Positions 1 through 7,422 of a stretch of DNA of 17,813 nucleotides are shown here, one piece after another. The notes beneath the pieces are model-generated. The model was not told the DNA's origin. It saw only the letters and a program-made list of their open reading frames with translations, and did no database searches. Made by a program: the position numbers and the translations under genes. Position 1 is the first letter of the stretch; every line of letters begins with the position of its first letter. The DNA is from JBLNBU01 sp050260215 (lineage in GTDB: Bacteria; Pseudomonadota; Alphaproteobacteria; Rhodospirillales; Magnetospirillaceae). The DNA is taken from the NCBI GenBank assembly GCA_050260215.1, contig JBLNBU010000239.1, positions 1-17,813 on the forward strand, in the 5' to 3' direction.

Positions 1-1490
1 AGGGCCCGCTGGTGGGGCTGTCCGAGGACCAGCTGTTCACCCTGGCCTTTGGCCGCGGCAAGACTGGCCTGTGGGAGACGCTGAAGAAGCGCATGCTGGT
101 CGACCCGGATTTCGAGATTGCCTACAACCGGCTCGCCGACCTGCTGGCGGTGGCCGACCGGCTGGGGCCGCACGCCCTGTTCGCCCGCGTGCTGGGGCCG
201 CTCGGTGGGCGCCGGCGGCTGCTGGCCCGGCTGGGGCTGGAGGCCGAGGATCCCATCGACGAGTTCATGGCGCTTTCGCTGGCCTACGAACGCGCCCATC
301 CGCCGTCGCTGCAAGGCTTCCTGCGCTGGCTGGAAACCGGCGCGGTCGAGATCAAGCGCGACCTGGAACAGGGCGGCCGCGACGCGGTACGCATCATGAC
401 GGTGCACGGCTCGAAGGGGCTGCAGGCGCCGGTGGTGTTCCTGCCCGATACCCTGCAGATGCCGACCAGGGGCCGGCGCCTGCTGTGGATGGGGGAGGGC
501 GACGACGAACTGCTGCTGTGGCCGCTGGGCGCCGACGTCGCCGACGCCGTCTGCCGCCAGGGCCTGGACGACGCCAAGCTGGCACGCGAACGCGAATACC
601 GCCGCCTGCTCTATGTGGCCATGACCCGCGCCGAGGATCGGCTGGTGGTGTGCGGCTGGCAGACGCGCAAGGGTCCGCCGGCCGGATGCTGGTACAACTT
701 GGTCCGCGCCGCCCTCGAGCCGACCGCGGCTGCGGTCGAGGACCCCTTCCTGGCCGCCGAGGGCGAGACCGACGGCGCCGAAGTGCTGCGCCTGGCCTGT
801 CCGCAGACCGTGCCGCCCGAGGTCAACGCCGCCGACGCGCGCCCCGCTGCCCCGGCAGCCGGGCTGCCCGAATGGGCATCCGCCGCCCCCGACCCCGAAC
901 CGGTGCCGCCCAGGCCGCTGGCCCCGTCGCGCCCCGACGGCGAGGAGCCGCCGGTGCGCTCGCCCTTGGCCGGCGACGACGGCGCCGCGCGCTTCCGCCG
1001 CGGCCAACTGATCCACCGCCTGCTGCAGACCCTGCCCGACCTGCCGCGCGACAAGCGCGCCGCGGCCATGCTGCGCTTCCTCGGCCGTCCGGCCTGGGGG
1101 CTGGACACCGAACAGCGCCTGCAGATCGCCAACGAGGTCTCGGACCTGCTGGACCACCCCCGCTTCGCCGCCCTGTTCGCCCCGGGCAGCCGGGCCGAGG
1201 TGCCGGTGGCGGGCCTGGTCGGCGAGCGGGTCGTCTCGGGCGTCGTCGACCGGCTGGTGGTGACGCCGACCGAGGTGCTGGTGGTCGACTACAAGACCAG
1301 CCGCCGTCCGCCCGCCGACGACGAAGCCGTCCCCGAGCTGTACGTGCGCCAGATGGCCGCCTACCGGCTGGCGCTGGCCTGCATCTACCCCGGCCGCGCC
1401 GTGCGCTGTGCCCTTGTGTGGACCGACGGGCCGCGGCTGACCGAGATCGATCCCCGGCGCATGGACGACGTGCTGGCCGGACTGGTCTGA
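1..1490 (+). CDS. addA: Double-strand break repair helicase-nuclease AddA, C-terminal part (5' end outside window)
   Basis: AddA is the helicase-nuclease subunit of AddAB, the RecBCD-like complex that resects double-strand breaks for RecA. The reading frame is open from the first complete codon at position 3, so the gene is cut by the window edge; the GTG at 12 is internal. Two late UvrD-type helicase motifs are visible: TVHGSKGLQ (about 400-425) and RRLLYVAMTRAED (about 598-636). A Pro/Ala-rich linker (about 840-960) follows. Next comes a PD-(D/E)XK nuclease domain with FRRGQLIHRLL (near 990-1020), GVVDRLVV and VVDYKTS (near 1240-1300) and QMAAYRLAL, the usual order of AddA nuclease residues. 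The partner addB would be expected upstream, outside the window. The gene stops 57 bp before the TetR gene. Family assignment is secure; only the N-terminal Walker A part is unseen. Confidence 0.95.
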   Translation, partial: GPLVGLSEDQLFTLAFGRGKTGLWETLKKRMLVDPDFEIAYNRLADLLAVADRLGPHALFARVLGPLGGRRRLLARLGLEAEDPIDEFMALSLAYERAHPPSLQGFLRWLETGAVEIKRDLEQGGRDAVRIMTVHGSKGLQAPVVFLPDTLQMPTRGRRLLWMGEGDDELLLWPLGADVADAVCRQGLDDAKLAREREYRRLLYVAMTRAEDRLVVCGWQTRKGPPAGCWYNLVRAALEPTAAAVEDPFLAAEGETDGAEVLRLACPQTVPPEVNAADARPAAPAAGLPEWASAAPDPEPVPPRPLAPSRPDGEEPPVRSPLAGDDGAARFRRGQLIHRLLQTLPDLPRDKRAAAMLRFLGRPAWGLDTEQRLQIANEVSDLLDHPRFAALFAPGSRAEVPVAGLVGERVVSGVVDRLVVTPTEVLVVDYKTSRRPPADDEAVPELYVRQMAAYRLALACIYPGRAVRCALVWTDGPRLTEIDPRRMDDVLAGLV

Positions 1491-1503
1491 TTTTCGGCTT
1501 CCG

Positions 1504-1527
1504 AAACTGAACCGTCTGGTTTAGTTT
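1504..1527. promoter_or_regulatory. Inverted-repeat operator upstream of the TetR gene
   Basis: The 24-bp site has left half AAACTGAACC and right half GGTTTAGTTT around a 4-bp centre. Nine of the ten half-site positions pair; the exception is 1509/1522. It lies 20 bp upstream of the chosen TetR start, inside the 57-bp gap after addA. Size, symmetry and position are typical of TetR-family autoregulatory operators, and the site could cover a promoter for the regulator. Binding is inferred. Confidence 0.7.
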
Positions 1528-1547
1528 TCTCCGCCATGGAGGTGACC

Positions 1548-2159
1548 ATGGCGAAACCCTGCCGCGGCGGAGCGCGATCGACGGCCAAGCGCGAGGCGAT
1601 CCTCGACGCTGCCCAGGGCGTGTTCCTGGAAACCGGCTACGCTGCCGCCAGCATGGATGCCGTCGCCACCCGCGCCGGCGTGTCCAAGGCCACCATCTAC
1701 GCCCATTTCGAGACCAAGGACCGCCTGTTCGCGGCGGTCATGCAGCGCCGCTGCGAGCAGTCCTACGCGTTTGCCCCGCCCGAGGACATGGGCGACGCGC
1801 GCACCGCCCTGACCCTGCTGGGCCAGCGCCTGATCGACCTGATGCTGAGCCCCGAGGCTTTGGCGCTGTACCGGGTGGTGGTGGCCGAGGCCGCCCGCCA
1901 TCCCGACCTGGCGCGTGCCTTCTACGAGACCGGGCCGGGGCGCGGCCGCGCCAACATCGTCGCGGTGCTGGAAGATTTGAACCGGCGCGGCTTGCTGCGC
2001 GTCGATGACCCCAGTCGGGTCACCGACCAGTTCATCGGCATGCTGCGCTCGGACGCCTATACCCGCGCCTTGCTGGGCCTGCCCCCCGGCGATGGCACCG
2101 ACGCGGCCGCCACCCTGAAGGCGGCGGTGGACACGGTGCTGAAGGTGTGCGGGGGCTGA
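1548..2159 (+). CDS. TetR/AcrR-family transcriptional regulator (AefR-like C-terminal domain)
   Basis: This 203-residue protein is a one-component DNA-binding repressor. Residues about 14-62 form the TetR HTH domain, with TRAGVSKATIYAHFETKDRLF as the recognition region. The C-terminal half (LYRVVVAEAARHPDLARAFYE, then LRVDDPSRVTDQFIGMLRSD) resembles the AefR-like TetR_C_7 ligand-binding domain. The ATG at 1548 is preferred over the in-frame ATG at 1536 because a strong GGAGGT Shine-Dalgarno at 1538-1543 sits 4 bases before it and overlaps the earlier ATG. No efflux or enzyme gene lies beside it: addA is upstream and pheA converges from the other side after a 4-bp gap. Autoregulation through the inverted repeat at 1504-1527 is likely, with other targets elsewhere. 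Ligand unknown. Confidence 0.92.
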   Translation: MAKPCRGGARSTAKREAILDAAQGVFLETGYAAASMDAVATRAGVSKATIYAHFETKDRLFAAVMQRRCEQSYAFAPPEDMGDARTALTLLGQRLIDLMLSPEALALYRVVVAEAARHPDLARAFYETGPGRGRANIVAVLEDLNRRGLLRVDDPSRVTDQFIGMLRSDAYTRALLGLPPGDGTDAAATLKAAVDTVLKVCGG

Positions 2160-2163
2160 CCCC

Positions 2164-3024
2164 TTACTCTGCCGGCAGCTTCTGGCCCTGGCGGAAGGGC
2201 GCCTGGGGATAGACGCCCAGGATGCGGACCTCGTGGCTGAAGAAGTCGAGTTCCTCCAGCGCCAGGCGCAGGTTGCGCTGGGTGGGGTGGCCCTCGACGT
2301 CCACGTAGAACTGGGCGGCGACGAATTCGCCGCCGACCAGGTAGCTTTCCAGCTTGGTGATGTTGACGCCGTTGGTGGCGAAGCCGCCCATGGCCTTGTA
2401 CAGCGCCGCCGGCCGGTTGCGCACCCGGAAGACGAAGGTGGTGACGCAGGGCTGGTTGGGGTTGGGCTCGATGGATTCGCGGGCCATCACCACGAAGCGG
2501 GTGGTGTTGTGCTCGGCGTCCTCGATGTTGGCCTTCAGCGACACCAAGCCGTAGGCCTCGGTGCACAGCTCCGAGGCGATGGCGCCCACGGTGGGGTCGC
2601 CGGCCTCGGCGATTTCCTTGGCGCAGCCGGCGGTGTCGTGGCCGATGACCGCGGAGACGCCCAGCTGGCGGATCAGGTTGCGGCACTGGCCGAGCGCGTG
2701 CACATGGCTCTTGACTGTCTTCAGGCCTTCGACGGTGGCGCCGGGGACGCCCAGCAGATGGTGGCAGATGCGCTCGAAATGCTCGGCGATGATGTGCAGG
2801 CCCGAATAGGGCATCAGGTGGTGGACGTCGGCCACCCGCCCGGCCACCGAATTGTCGATGGGGATCATGGCATAGCGGGCGCGACCCTCGCGCACGGCGG
2901 CGAAGGCGTCCTCGAAGGTCTGGCAGGGCAGCGGCGTCATGCCCGGGAAGGCATTGCGGCAGGCCAGGTGCGAATAGGCGCCGGGCGCGCCCTGGAAGGC
3001 GATGGAATTTGCGGCTTCGGTCAT
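2164..3024 (-). CDS. pheA: Prephenate dehydratase
   Basis: This enzyme converts prephenate to phenylpyruvate, the committed step to phenylalanine, in the cytoplasm. The 286-residue protein is the monofunctional type: there is no chorismate mutase domain. The catalytic region (residues about 7-180) opens with FQGAPGAYSHLA and contains SHVHALGQC (106-114) and the catalytic TRF motif (175-177, within NTTRF). An ACT domain follows (about 193-275). Its KLESYL stretch (224-229) matches the ESRP region and RPAAL (204-208) the GALV region where phenylalanine binds, so feedback inhibition is expected. No clear Shine-Dalgarno precedes the ATG. A near-consensus promoter (3033-3061) puts the predicted RNA start about 2 bases before that ATG. 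It is divergent from hisN. Confidence 0.96.
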   Translation of the reverse strand: MTEAANSIAFQGAPGAYSHLACRNAFPGMTPLPCQTFEDAFAAVREGRARYAMIPIDNSVAGRVADVHHLMPYSGLHIIAEHFERICHHLLGVPGATVEGLKTVKSHVHALGQCRNLIRQLGVSAVIGHDTAGCAKEIAEAGDPTVGAIASELCTEAYGLVSLKANIEDAEHNTTRFVVMARESIEPNPNQPCVTTFVFRVRNRPAALYKAMGGFATNGVNITKLESYLVGGEFVAAQFYVDVEGHPTQRNLRLALEELDFFSHEVRILGVYPQAPFRQGQKLPAE

Positions 3025-3032
3025 GGGGCGCG

Positions 3033-3061
3033 AGTATCGGCACCGGGCGCGGTACTGTCAA
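3033..3061 (-). promoter_or_regulatory. Predicted sigma-70 promoter of pheA, near-leaderless
   Basis: On the minus strand a perfect TTGACA (-35, plus coordinates 3056-3061) is followed after exactly 17 bp by GATACT (-10, 3033-3038; four of six match TATAAT). The expected RNA start, about 3026, is two bases before the pheA ATG at 3024. This agrees with the absence of a Shine-Dalgarno. The call rests on motif match and spacing only. Confidence 0.6.
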
Positions 3062-3131
3062 TTGGGGTGACCCGGGTGCCGCCTGCATGGGGGGCTATTC
3101 TTGGCCGCCGTTTCGGGCGACACTTCCGGCC

Positions 3132-3917
3132 ATGACCGACCTTCTGTCCTGCCCGTCCGAATTCATCGCGCTGGCCGAGCGCCTGGCCGAGGCCGCCCGC
3201 CCGGTGATCCGCAAGTACTTCCGCACCCCCGTCGCCGTCGACGACAAGGACGACGCCAGCCCGGTGACCATCGCCGACCGCGAGGTCGAAGCGGCCATGC
3301 GCGAGCTGATCCGCGCCGCCTTCCCCGGCCACGGCATCCTGGGCGAGGAGCACGGGCGCGAGAACTGCGACGCCGAGTTCGTATGGGTGCTCGACCCCAT
3401 CGACGGCACCAAGGCCTTCATCACCGGCAAGCCGTCCTTCGGCACCCTGATCGCCCTGGCCCGCCACGGCCGGCCGATCCTGGGCGTCATCGACCAGGCC
3501 ATCACGGGCGAACGCTGGCTGGGCGCCGCCGGCCGGCCGACCACGCTGAACGGCAAGCCGGTGCAGGTGCGCGCCTGCCCCGACCTGGCGCACGCCTATG
3601 CCTACACCACCGGGCCCGAGCATTTCTGCGAAACCACCCTGCCGGCGTGGGAGCGGGTGCGGGTCCGCGTCAAGCAGCCGCGCTACGGCTGCGACTGCTA
3701 TGCCTATGCGCTGGTGGCCACCGGCTTCGTCGACCTGGTGGTCGAGGCGGGGCTGAAACCCTACGACTACTGCGCCCTGGCCCCGGTCATCGAGGGTGCC
3801 GGCGGTCTGTGCACCGACTGGTCCGGCCAGCCGCTGACCCTTCAGTCCGACGGCCGCGTCTGCGCCGCCGGCGACACCCGCGTCCACGCCGAGGCGCTGC
3901 GGGTGCTGGCGGGGTAG
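3132..3917 (+). CDS. hisN: Histidinol-phosphatase, inositol monophosphatase family (HisN type)
   Basis: This protein likely removes phosphate from L-histidinol phosphate, the penultimate step of histidine synthesis, using Mg2+. It has 261 residues, the usual size for the family. The metal-site motifs are in order: GEEHG (71-75), DPIDGT (88-93) and YDYCALAPVIEGAGG (211-225, with D212). The stretch KAFITGKPSFGTLIAL after the DPIDGT motif is characteristic of HisN rather than SuhB-type inositol phosphatases. The ATG at 3132 is chosen because the protein then begins at the family's first helix; the frame is open further upstream, but that part would run into the pheA promoter. There is no strong Shine-Dalgarno. 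It converges on the creatininase-family gene with a 5-bp gap. A generic inositol or nucleotide phosphatase is the alternative. Confidence 0.88.
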   Translation: MTDLLSCPSEFIALAERLAEAARPVIRKYFRTPVAVDDKDDASPVTIADREVEAAMRELIRAAFPGHGILGEEHGRENCDAEFVWVLDPIDGTKAFITGKPSFGTLIALARHGRPILGVIDQAITGERWLGAAGRPTTLNGKPVQVRACPDLAHAYAYTTGPEHFCETTLPAWERVRVRVKQPRYGCDCYAYALVATGFVDLVVEAGLKPYDYCALAPVIEGAGGLCTDWSGQPLTLQSDGRVCAAGDTRVHAEALRVLAG

Positions 3918-3922
3918 TCGCA

Positions 3923-4687
3923 TCACCCCGCGTTGAAGAAGCTCTCCGCCATGGCGGAGAGCTCGGTTACGGCGGCGTCCAGGATGCGCCGGCCGCTTTC
4001 CGGGGTGGCCAGGGTCGGGTTCGAGCCGATGCGGCCGTCGGGGAACCGGGCGCGGAAGTCGGACGCGCCGTGGAAGTTGGCGCGCGGGGCCACCGGCGGG
4101 TCCAGCGGGCGCTGGTCGAGGCGGTCGGGGTGCAGGGCCAGGGTCAGCGCCACCTCAGGCGGCGTGGCGTGCGAGCCTACCGCGTCGCCGAACAGCTCGG
4201 TCGACAGGCGGTCGACCTCGGGCGTTTCCCACCAATTGATCACCCGGCAGCGCAGGGGCGGGCGGTGGCCGCCGTTCTCCTGGATCATGCCGGCCATGGC
4301 GTCCAGTTCCATCTGCGCCTCGGCGAACGAGGCCAGCAGGGTGGGGGTGTTGCCACCGTGGCCATTGATCACCAGCACCCGCTCGAAGCCGTGGCGGGCG
4401 AGCGACAGCAGGCAGTCGCGCATCACCGCGAGCAGGGTCGACGGCTTGAAGGTCATGGAGCCGGGAAAGGCCATGTGGTGCTGGGCCATGCCGATGCCGA
4501 TGGTCGGGCCGACCATGGTGTCCAGCCGCTCGCCCACCCGCCAGGCCACCGCCTCGGCGCAGATGGCGTCGGTGCCGATCAGGCCGTTGGGGCCGTGCTG
4601 CTCGGTCGAGCCGACGGGCAGGATGACGTTCGCCGAACGGGCAAGATAGGCTTCGACCTCGGGCCAGGTGGCGAGCTGCAGGCGCAT
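3923..4687 (-). CDS. Creatininase-family amidohydrolase, substrate unknown
   Basis: Members of this family are metal-dependent amidases that act on cyclic or formyl amides (creatininase, the FAPy deformylase ArfB, MftE). The 254-residue protein shows LPVGSTEQHGPNGLIGTD (23-40), giving metal ligands E29, H31 and D40. It also has the glycine-rich NGHGGN (108-113) and H173 with E178 in GSHATPPEVAL, all expected of an active enzyme. The ATG at 4687 starts the family's first strand, and GGAG lies 9 bases upstream. It follows the membrane-protein gene by 77 bp on the same strand and may share the dapD-dapE transcript. Nothing identifies the substrate; a link to lysine or cell-wall metabolism rests on context only. 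A 24-bp perfect palindrome (3940-3963) falls within its last codons. Confidence 0.87.
   Translation of the reverse strand: MRLQLATWPEVEAYLARSANVILPVGSTEQHGPNGLIGTDAICAEAVAWRVGERLDTMVGPTIGIGMAQHHMAFPGSMTFKPSTLLAVMRDCLLSLARHGFERVLVINGHGGNTPTLLASFAEAQMELDAMAGMIQENGGHRPPLRCRVINWWETPEVDRLSTELFGDAVGSHATPPEVALTLALHPDRLDQRPLDPPVAPRANFHGASDFRARFPDGRIGSNPTLATPESGRRILDAAVTELSAMAESFFNAG
3940..3963. repeat. 24-bp perfect palindrome in the 3' end of the creatininase-family gene
   Basis: The left arm AGCTCTCCGCCA is followed immediately by its exact reverse complement. As RNA it would fold into a 10-bp stem with a CAUG loop on either strand. It encodes about eight residues close to the creatininase C-terminus and begins 22 bp beyond the hisN stop. 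It may serve as a bidirectional 3'-end hairpin for these convergent genes, though no T-run follows on either strand. Confidence 0.6.
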
Positions 4688-4764
4688 GGGCGGGAACTCC
4701 GGTTGGCGACGGCCTCGATCTTTCTCCCATTCGCCGCCCGTGTGGAAGCGCGCGGAAGAATGCC

Positions 4765-5319
4765 CTAGCCGATCAGGCGGTCGGTGGCCATCTGCACCAG
4801 CCCGCCCATCAGCACGTCCAGCACCACGATGCCGGCGGCGGTGCCCGGTCCCACCCCCAGGGCGACGTGGGCGACATAGGCCTGGTAGACCAGCAGGACC
4901 ACGGTGACCGACATGTCCAGCATGGCGGTGCCGCTGCCGGGAAACAGGTGCGCCAGCACCGCCACCGGCAGGAATGCCCCCATCTGGACCACCGCCGACC
5001 AGTTGTAGGCGGCGATGTAGCGGGTGTAGTTGCCCCACTTGCCCAGTCCCTCGGAGATATGGGCCATGGCCAGCGGAAAGGCGGTCCAGCCGATGACGTA
5101 GCCGATCAGCTGGACCAGCAACGGGCGGGCCAGTCCGTCGTCGAACGAGCCGGCCAGGGCCTGCAGGGCGAAGAAGCCCGGCGCCACCAGCGCCGCGGCC
5201 CAGAACGAGGTCCAGAAGCCCTGGACGCTGCCGTCGATCCAGGCCAGGCCCGACGGATCGCGGCGCGCCAGGCGCCAGGCGCCGTAGACCCCGGCGGCGA
5301 TGTGGCTGGTGGCGGTCAC
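4765..5319 (-). CDS. Integral membrane protein of unknown function, coupled to dapE
   Basis: I do not recognise this 184-residue protein. It has about five hydrophobic segments (residues about 36-57, 67-87, 104-125, 135-155 and 160-178). The short N-terminus is basic, and polar loops contain HISEGLGKWGNYTRYIAAYNW. The fold vaguely recalls small YIP1-like five-helix proteins, but I see no diagnostic motif. The GTG at 5319 is chosen because it overlaps the dapE stop in a GTGA arrangement, with a G-rich stretch (GGTGGGG) just upstream. Earlier in-frame codons read out of frame through dapE and give low-complexity Arg/Gly sequence. Coupling to dapE implies co-expression with diaminopimelate synthesis; a role in envelope or amino-acid handling is only a guess. 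The TAG stop lies 77 bp before the creatininase-family gene. Confidence 0.8.
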   Translation of the reverse strand: MTATSHIAAGVYGAWRLARRDPSGLAWIDGSVQGFWTSFWAAALVAPGFFALQALAGSFDDGLARPLLVQLIGYVIGWTAFPLAMAHISEGLGKWGNYTRYIAAYNWSAVVQMGAFLPVAVLAHLFPGSGTAMLDMSVTVVLLVYQAYVAHVALGVGPGTAAGIVVLDVLMGGLVQMATDRLIG

Positions 5320-6452
5320 GGCCCCACCAGGCGGCCCAGCACGCCCTGGTAGATGGCGGTCAGGGCCTCGAGATCGGCCACCGCCACCGCCTCGTCGGCC
5401 TTGTGCATGGTCTGGCCGACCAGGCCGAACTCGACCACCGGGCAGGCGTTCTTGATGAAGCGGGCGTCCGAGGTGCCGCCCGAGGTCGACAACTCGCAAT
5501 CCAGGCCGGTCACCGCCTTCGACGCTTCGGCCACCGCCTGCGACAGCGGGCCGGGCGCGGTCAGGAAGGATTCGCCCGACACCTCGACCTTGAGTTCATA
5601 AGCCCCGCCGACCCCGTCCAGCACCGAGCGGATCCATCGCTCCAGCGACGCCCCCGAGTGCAGGTCGTTGAAGCGGATGTTGAAGCCGAAGCGGGCCTCG
5701 CCGGGGATAACGTTGGTGGCCGGGTTGCCGACGTCGATGGTGACGGGCGCCAGCGTCGAGGCCTCGAAATGGTCCGAACCGGTGTCCAGCGGCTTCTCGG
5801 TCAGCCGGCGCAGCATTTCGACCACCCGCGGGATGGGGTTGTCGGCCAGGTGGGGATAGGCGGCATGGCCCTGGCTGCCAAATACGGTGACCTTGGCGTT
5901 GAGCGAGCCGCGCCGGCCGATCTTCATGGCCTCGCCCAGCCGGCGCGGGCTGGTCGGCTCGCCCACCAGGCAGGCGTCCAGCCGCTCGCCCCGCTGGGCC
6001 AGCCAGTCCAGCACCTTGATGGTGCCATCGACCGCCGGGCCTTCCTCGTCGCCGGTGATCAGCAGGCTGATGGAGCCCTTCTGCGCGCCGAAGCGGGCCA
6101 CCGCGGCGACGAAGCAGGCGATGGCGCCCTTCATGTCGACGGCACCGCGGCCGAACAGGCGGCCGTCGATCACCTGGCCGGCGAAGGGATCCACCGTCCA
6201 GCCCTTGCCCACCGGCACCACGTCGGTGTGGCCGGCGAAGCAGAAGTTGGGTCCGTCCGACCCTCGGCGGGCGTACAGGTTGCGGATGGTCGGCCCGCCG
6301 GTGGCGAAGTCGAGCACGTGGCAGGCAAACCCCAGCCGCTCCAGCCACCCGGCCAGCAAGCCGATCGCGCCCGCATCGTCAGGGGTGACGCTGGGGCAGG
6401 CGATCAGCCCGGCGGCCAGGGCGACGGGATCGGTCAGGTCCACTCTAGTCAC
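5316..6452 (-). CDS. dapE: Succinyl-diaminopimelate desuccinylase
   Basis: This zinc enzyme hydrolyses N-succinyl-L,L-diaminopimelate to L,L-diaminopimelate and succinate for lysine and peptidoglycan. The 378-residue protein has all M20-family landmarks: GHTDVVP (H75, D77), GRGAVDMKG (bridging D106), GDEEG (E136 and E137, catalytic and metal), VGEPT (E165) and TMHKADE (H350). The dimerization or lid domain occupies about 180-290, and STSGGTSDARF (322-332) is the DapE substrate loop. The start is a GTG at 6452 overlapping the dapD end by 8 bases; a second in-frame GTG at 6443 is equally possible, and neither has a clear Shine-Dalgarno, so coupling to dapD is likely. The stop overlaps the start of the membrane-protein gene. 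Confidence 0.96.
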   Translation of the reverse strand: MTRVDLTDPVALAAGLIACPSVTPDDAGAIGLLAGWLERLGFACHVLDFATGGPTIRNLYARRGSDGPNFCFAGHTDVVPVGKGWTVDPFAGQVIDGRLFGRGAVDMKGAIACFVAAVARFGAQKGSISLLITGDEEGPAVDGTIKVLDWLAQRGERLDACLVGEPTSPRRLGEAMKIGRRGSLNAKVTVFGSQGHAAYPHLADNPIPRVVEMLRRLTEKPLDTGSDHFEASTLAPVTIDVGNPATNVIPGEARFGFNIRFNDLHSGASLERWIRSVLDGVGGAYELKVEVSGESFLTAPGPLSQAVAEASKAVTGLDCELSTSGGTSDARFIKNACPVVEFGLVGQTMHKADEAVAVADLEALTAIYQGVLGRLVGP

Positions 6453-7287
6453 GCAGCAGTTCGTTGATGGACACCTTGGAGCGGGTCTTCTCGTCGACGC
6501 GCTTGACGATAACGGCGCAGTACAGGCTGGGGCCGGGGGTGCCGTCGGGCAGCGGCTTGCCGGGCAGCGAGCCCGACACCACCACCGAATAGGCCGGCAC
6601 CCGGCCCATGAACACCTCGCCGGTGGCGCGGTCGACGATCTTGGTCGAGGCGCCGATGAACACGCCCATGGACAGAACCGCGCCTTCCTCGACGATGACG
6701 CCCTCGGCGACTTCGGCGCGGGCGCCGATGAAGCAGTTGTCCTCGATGATCACCGGGCCGGCCTGCAGGGGTTCCAGCACGCCGCCGATGCCGGCGCCGC
6801 CCGAGATGTGCACGTTCTTGCCGATCTGCGCGCAAGAGCCCACGGTGGCCCAGGTGTCGACCATGGTGCCCGAATCGACGAAGGCGCCCATGTTGACGAA
6901 GCAGGGCAGCAGCACCGCGCCCGGCGCGATATAGGCCGAGCGGCGCACCACGCAGCCCGGCAGGGCGCGGAAGCCGCCGTCACGGAAGCGGGCCTCGTCC
7001 CAGCCGGCGAACTTCTGCGGCACCTTGTCGAAGGCGGGCGCGCCGGCGGCCGAGCAGGGCAGCACCTGGTTGTCGTTCAGGCGGAACGACAGCAGCACCG
7101 ACTTCTTCAGCCACTGGTTGACCACCCACTTGCCGTCGACCTTCTCGGCCACCCGCACCTTGCCGGCGTCCAGGGCGTCCAGCGCCGCCTCGACGGCGTC
7201 GCGCACCTCGCCCTTGGTGCCGAAATTGATCTGGTCGCGGGTTTCCCAGGCGGCCTCGATGGTGTTGCGGATGGCGTCGAAGCTCAT
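6445..7287 (-). CDS. dapD: Tetrahydrodipicolinate N-succinyltransferase
   Basis: DapD transfers succinyl from succinyl-CoA to tetrahydrodipicolinate, the step before DapC and DapE in the succinylase route to diaminopimelate. The 280-residue protein has an N-terminal helical domain (about 1-100) and a left-handed beta-helix of hexapeptide repeats (about 110-235). The latter includes the strongly conserved FVNMGAFVDSGTMVDTW (130-146) and HISGGAGIGGVLEP (160-173). The C-terminal cap ends in KVSINELLRD. The ATG at 7287 is supported by full-length family agreement and an AAAGG upstream. A promoter is predicted at 7322-7349. It is the first gene of dapD-dapE-membrane protein and probably the creatininase-family gene. 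The family is normally trimeric and cytoplasmic. Confidence 0.97.
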   Translation of the reverse strand: MSFDAIRNTIEAAWETRDQINFGTKGEVRDAVEAALDALDAGKVRVAEKVDGKWVVNQWLKKSVLLSFRLNDNQVLPCSAAGAPAFDKVPQKFAGWDEARFRDGGFRALPGCVVRRSAYIAPGAVLLPCFVNMGAFVDSGTMVDTWATVGSCAQIGKNVHISGGAGIGGVLEPLQAGPVIIEDNCFIGARAEVAEGVIVEEGAVLSMGVFIGASTKIVDRATGEVFMGRVPAYSVVVSGSLPGKPLPDGTPGPSLYCAVIVKRVDEKTRSKVSINELLRD

Positions 7288-7321
7288 GACTGCTTTGCCT
7301 TTCTTGTCGGACGTCGGGCCG

Positions 7322-7349
7322 AACATACCCGGTGGAACGGGGGAGTCAA
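7322..7349 (-). promoter_or_regulatory. Predicted sigma-70 promoter of dapD
   Basis: On the minus strand TTGACT (plus coordinates 7344-7349, five of six matches) is followed after 16 bp by TATGTT (7322-7327, four of six). This predicts an RNA start near 7315 and a leader of about 28 bases before the dapD ATG. It lies in the 135-bp divergent gap shared with the antitoxin gene. Confidence 0.5.
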
Positions 7350-7377
7350 CGGCGGCGCTTGCGCAACCCCAGAAAAC

Positions 7378-7410
7378 TGACCATCTTGACCATATAGGCT
7401 CATCGTGACC
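7378..7410 (+). promoter_or_regulatory. Candidate antitoxin promoter/operator with repeated TGACC motif
   Basis: TGACCAT occurs at 7378-7384 and again at 7387-7393, and TGACC recurs at 7406-7410, giving start-to-start spacings of 9 and 19 bp. The second copy runs into TATAGG (7393-7398), a plausible -10 box that would start RNA near 7405, just ahead of the Shine-Dalgarno at 7413-7417. I see no good -35. Repeats at a toxin-antitoxin promoter would suit antitoxin binding; this is inference. Confidence 0.4.
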
Positions 7411-7422
7411 ACGGAGGCGGCA

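Noticed and set aside
1492..1506. 6-bp stem with a 3-base loop just after the addA stop, considered as a terminator
   Set aside because: No T-run follows, and the right arm overlaps the TetR operator, which explains the symmetry better.
3101..4768. Plus-strand open frame of 555 codons across hisN and the creatininase gene
   Set aside because: Arg/Pro/Gly-rich out-of-frame reading spanning two genes with clear catalytic motifs in other frames.
7405..7422. Upstream GTG start for the antitoxin
   Set aside because: The GTG at 7423 has a properly spaced GGAGG and fits the family N-terminus; the upstream codon would place that Shine-Dalgarno inside the gene.
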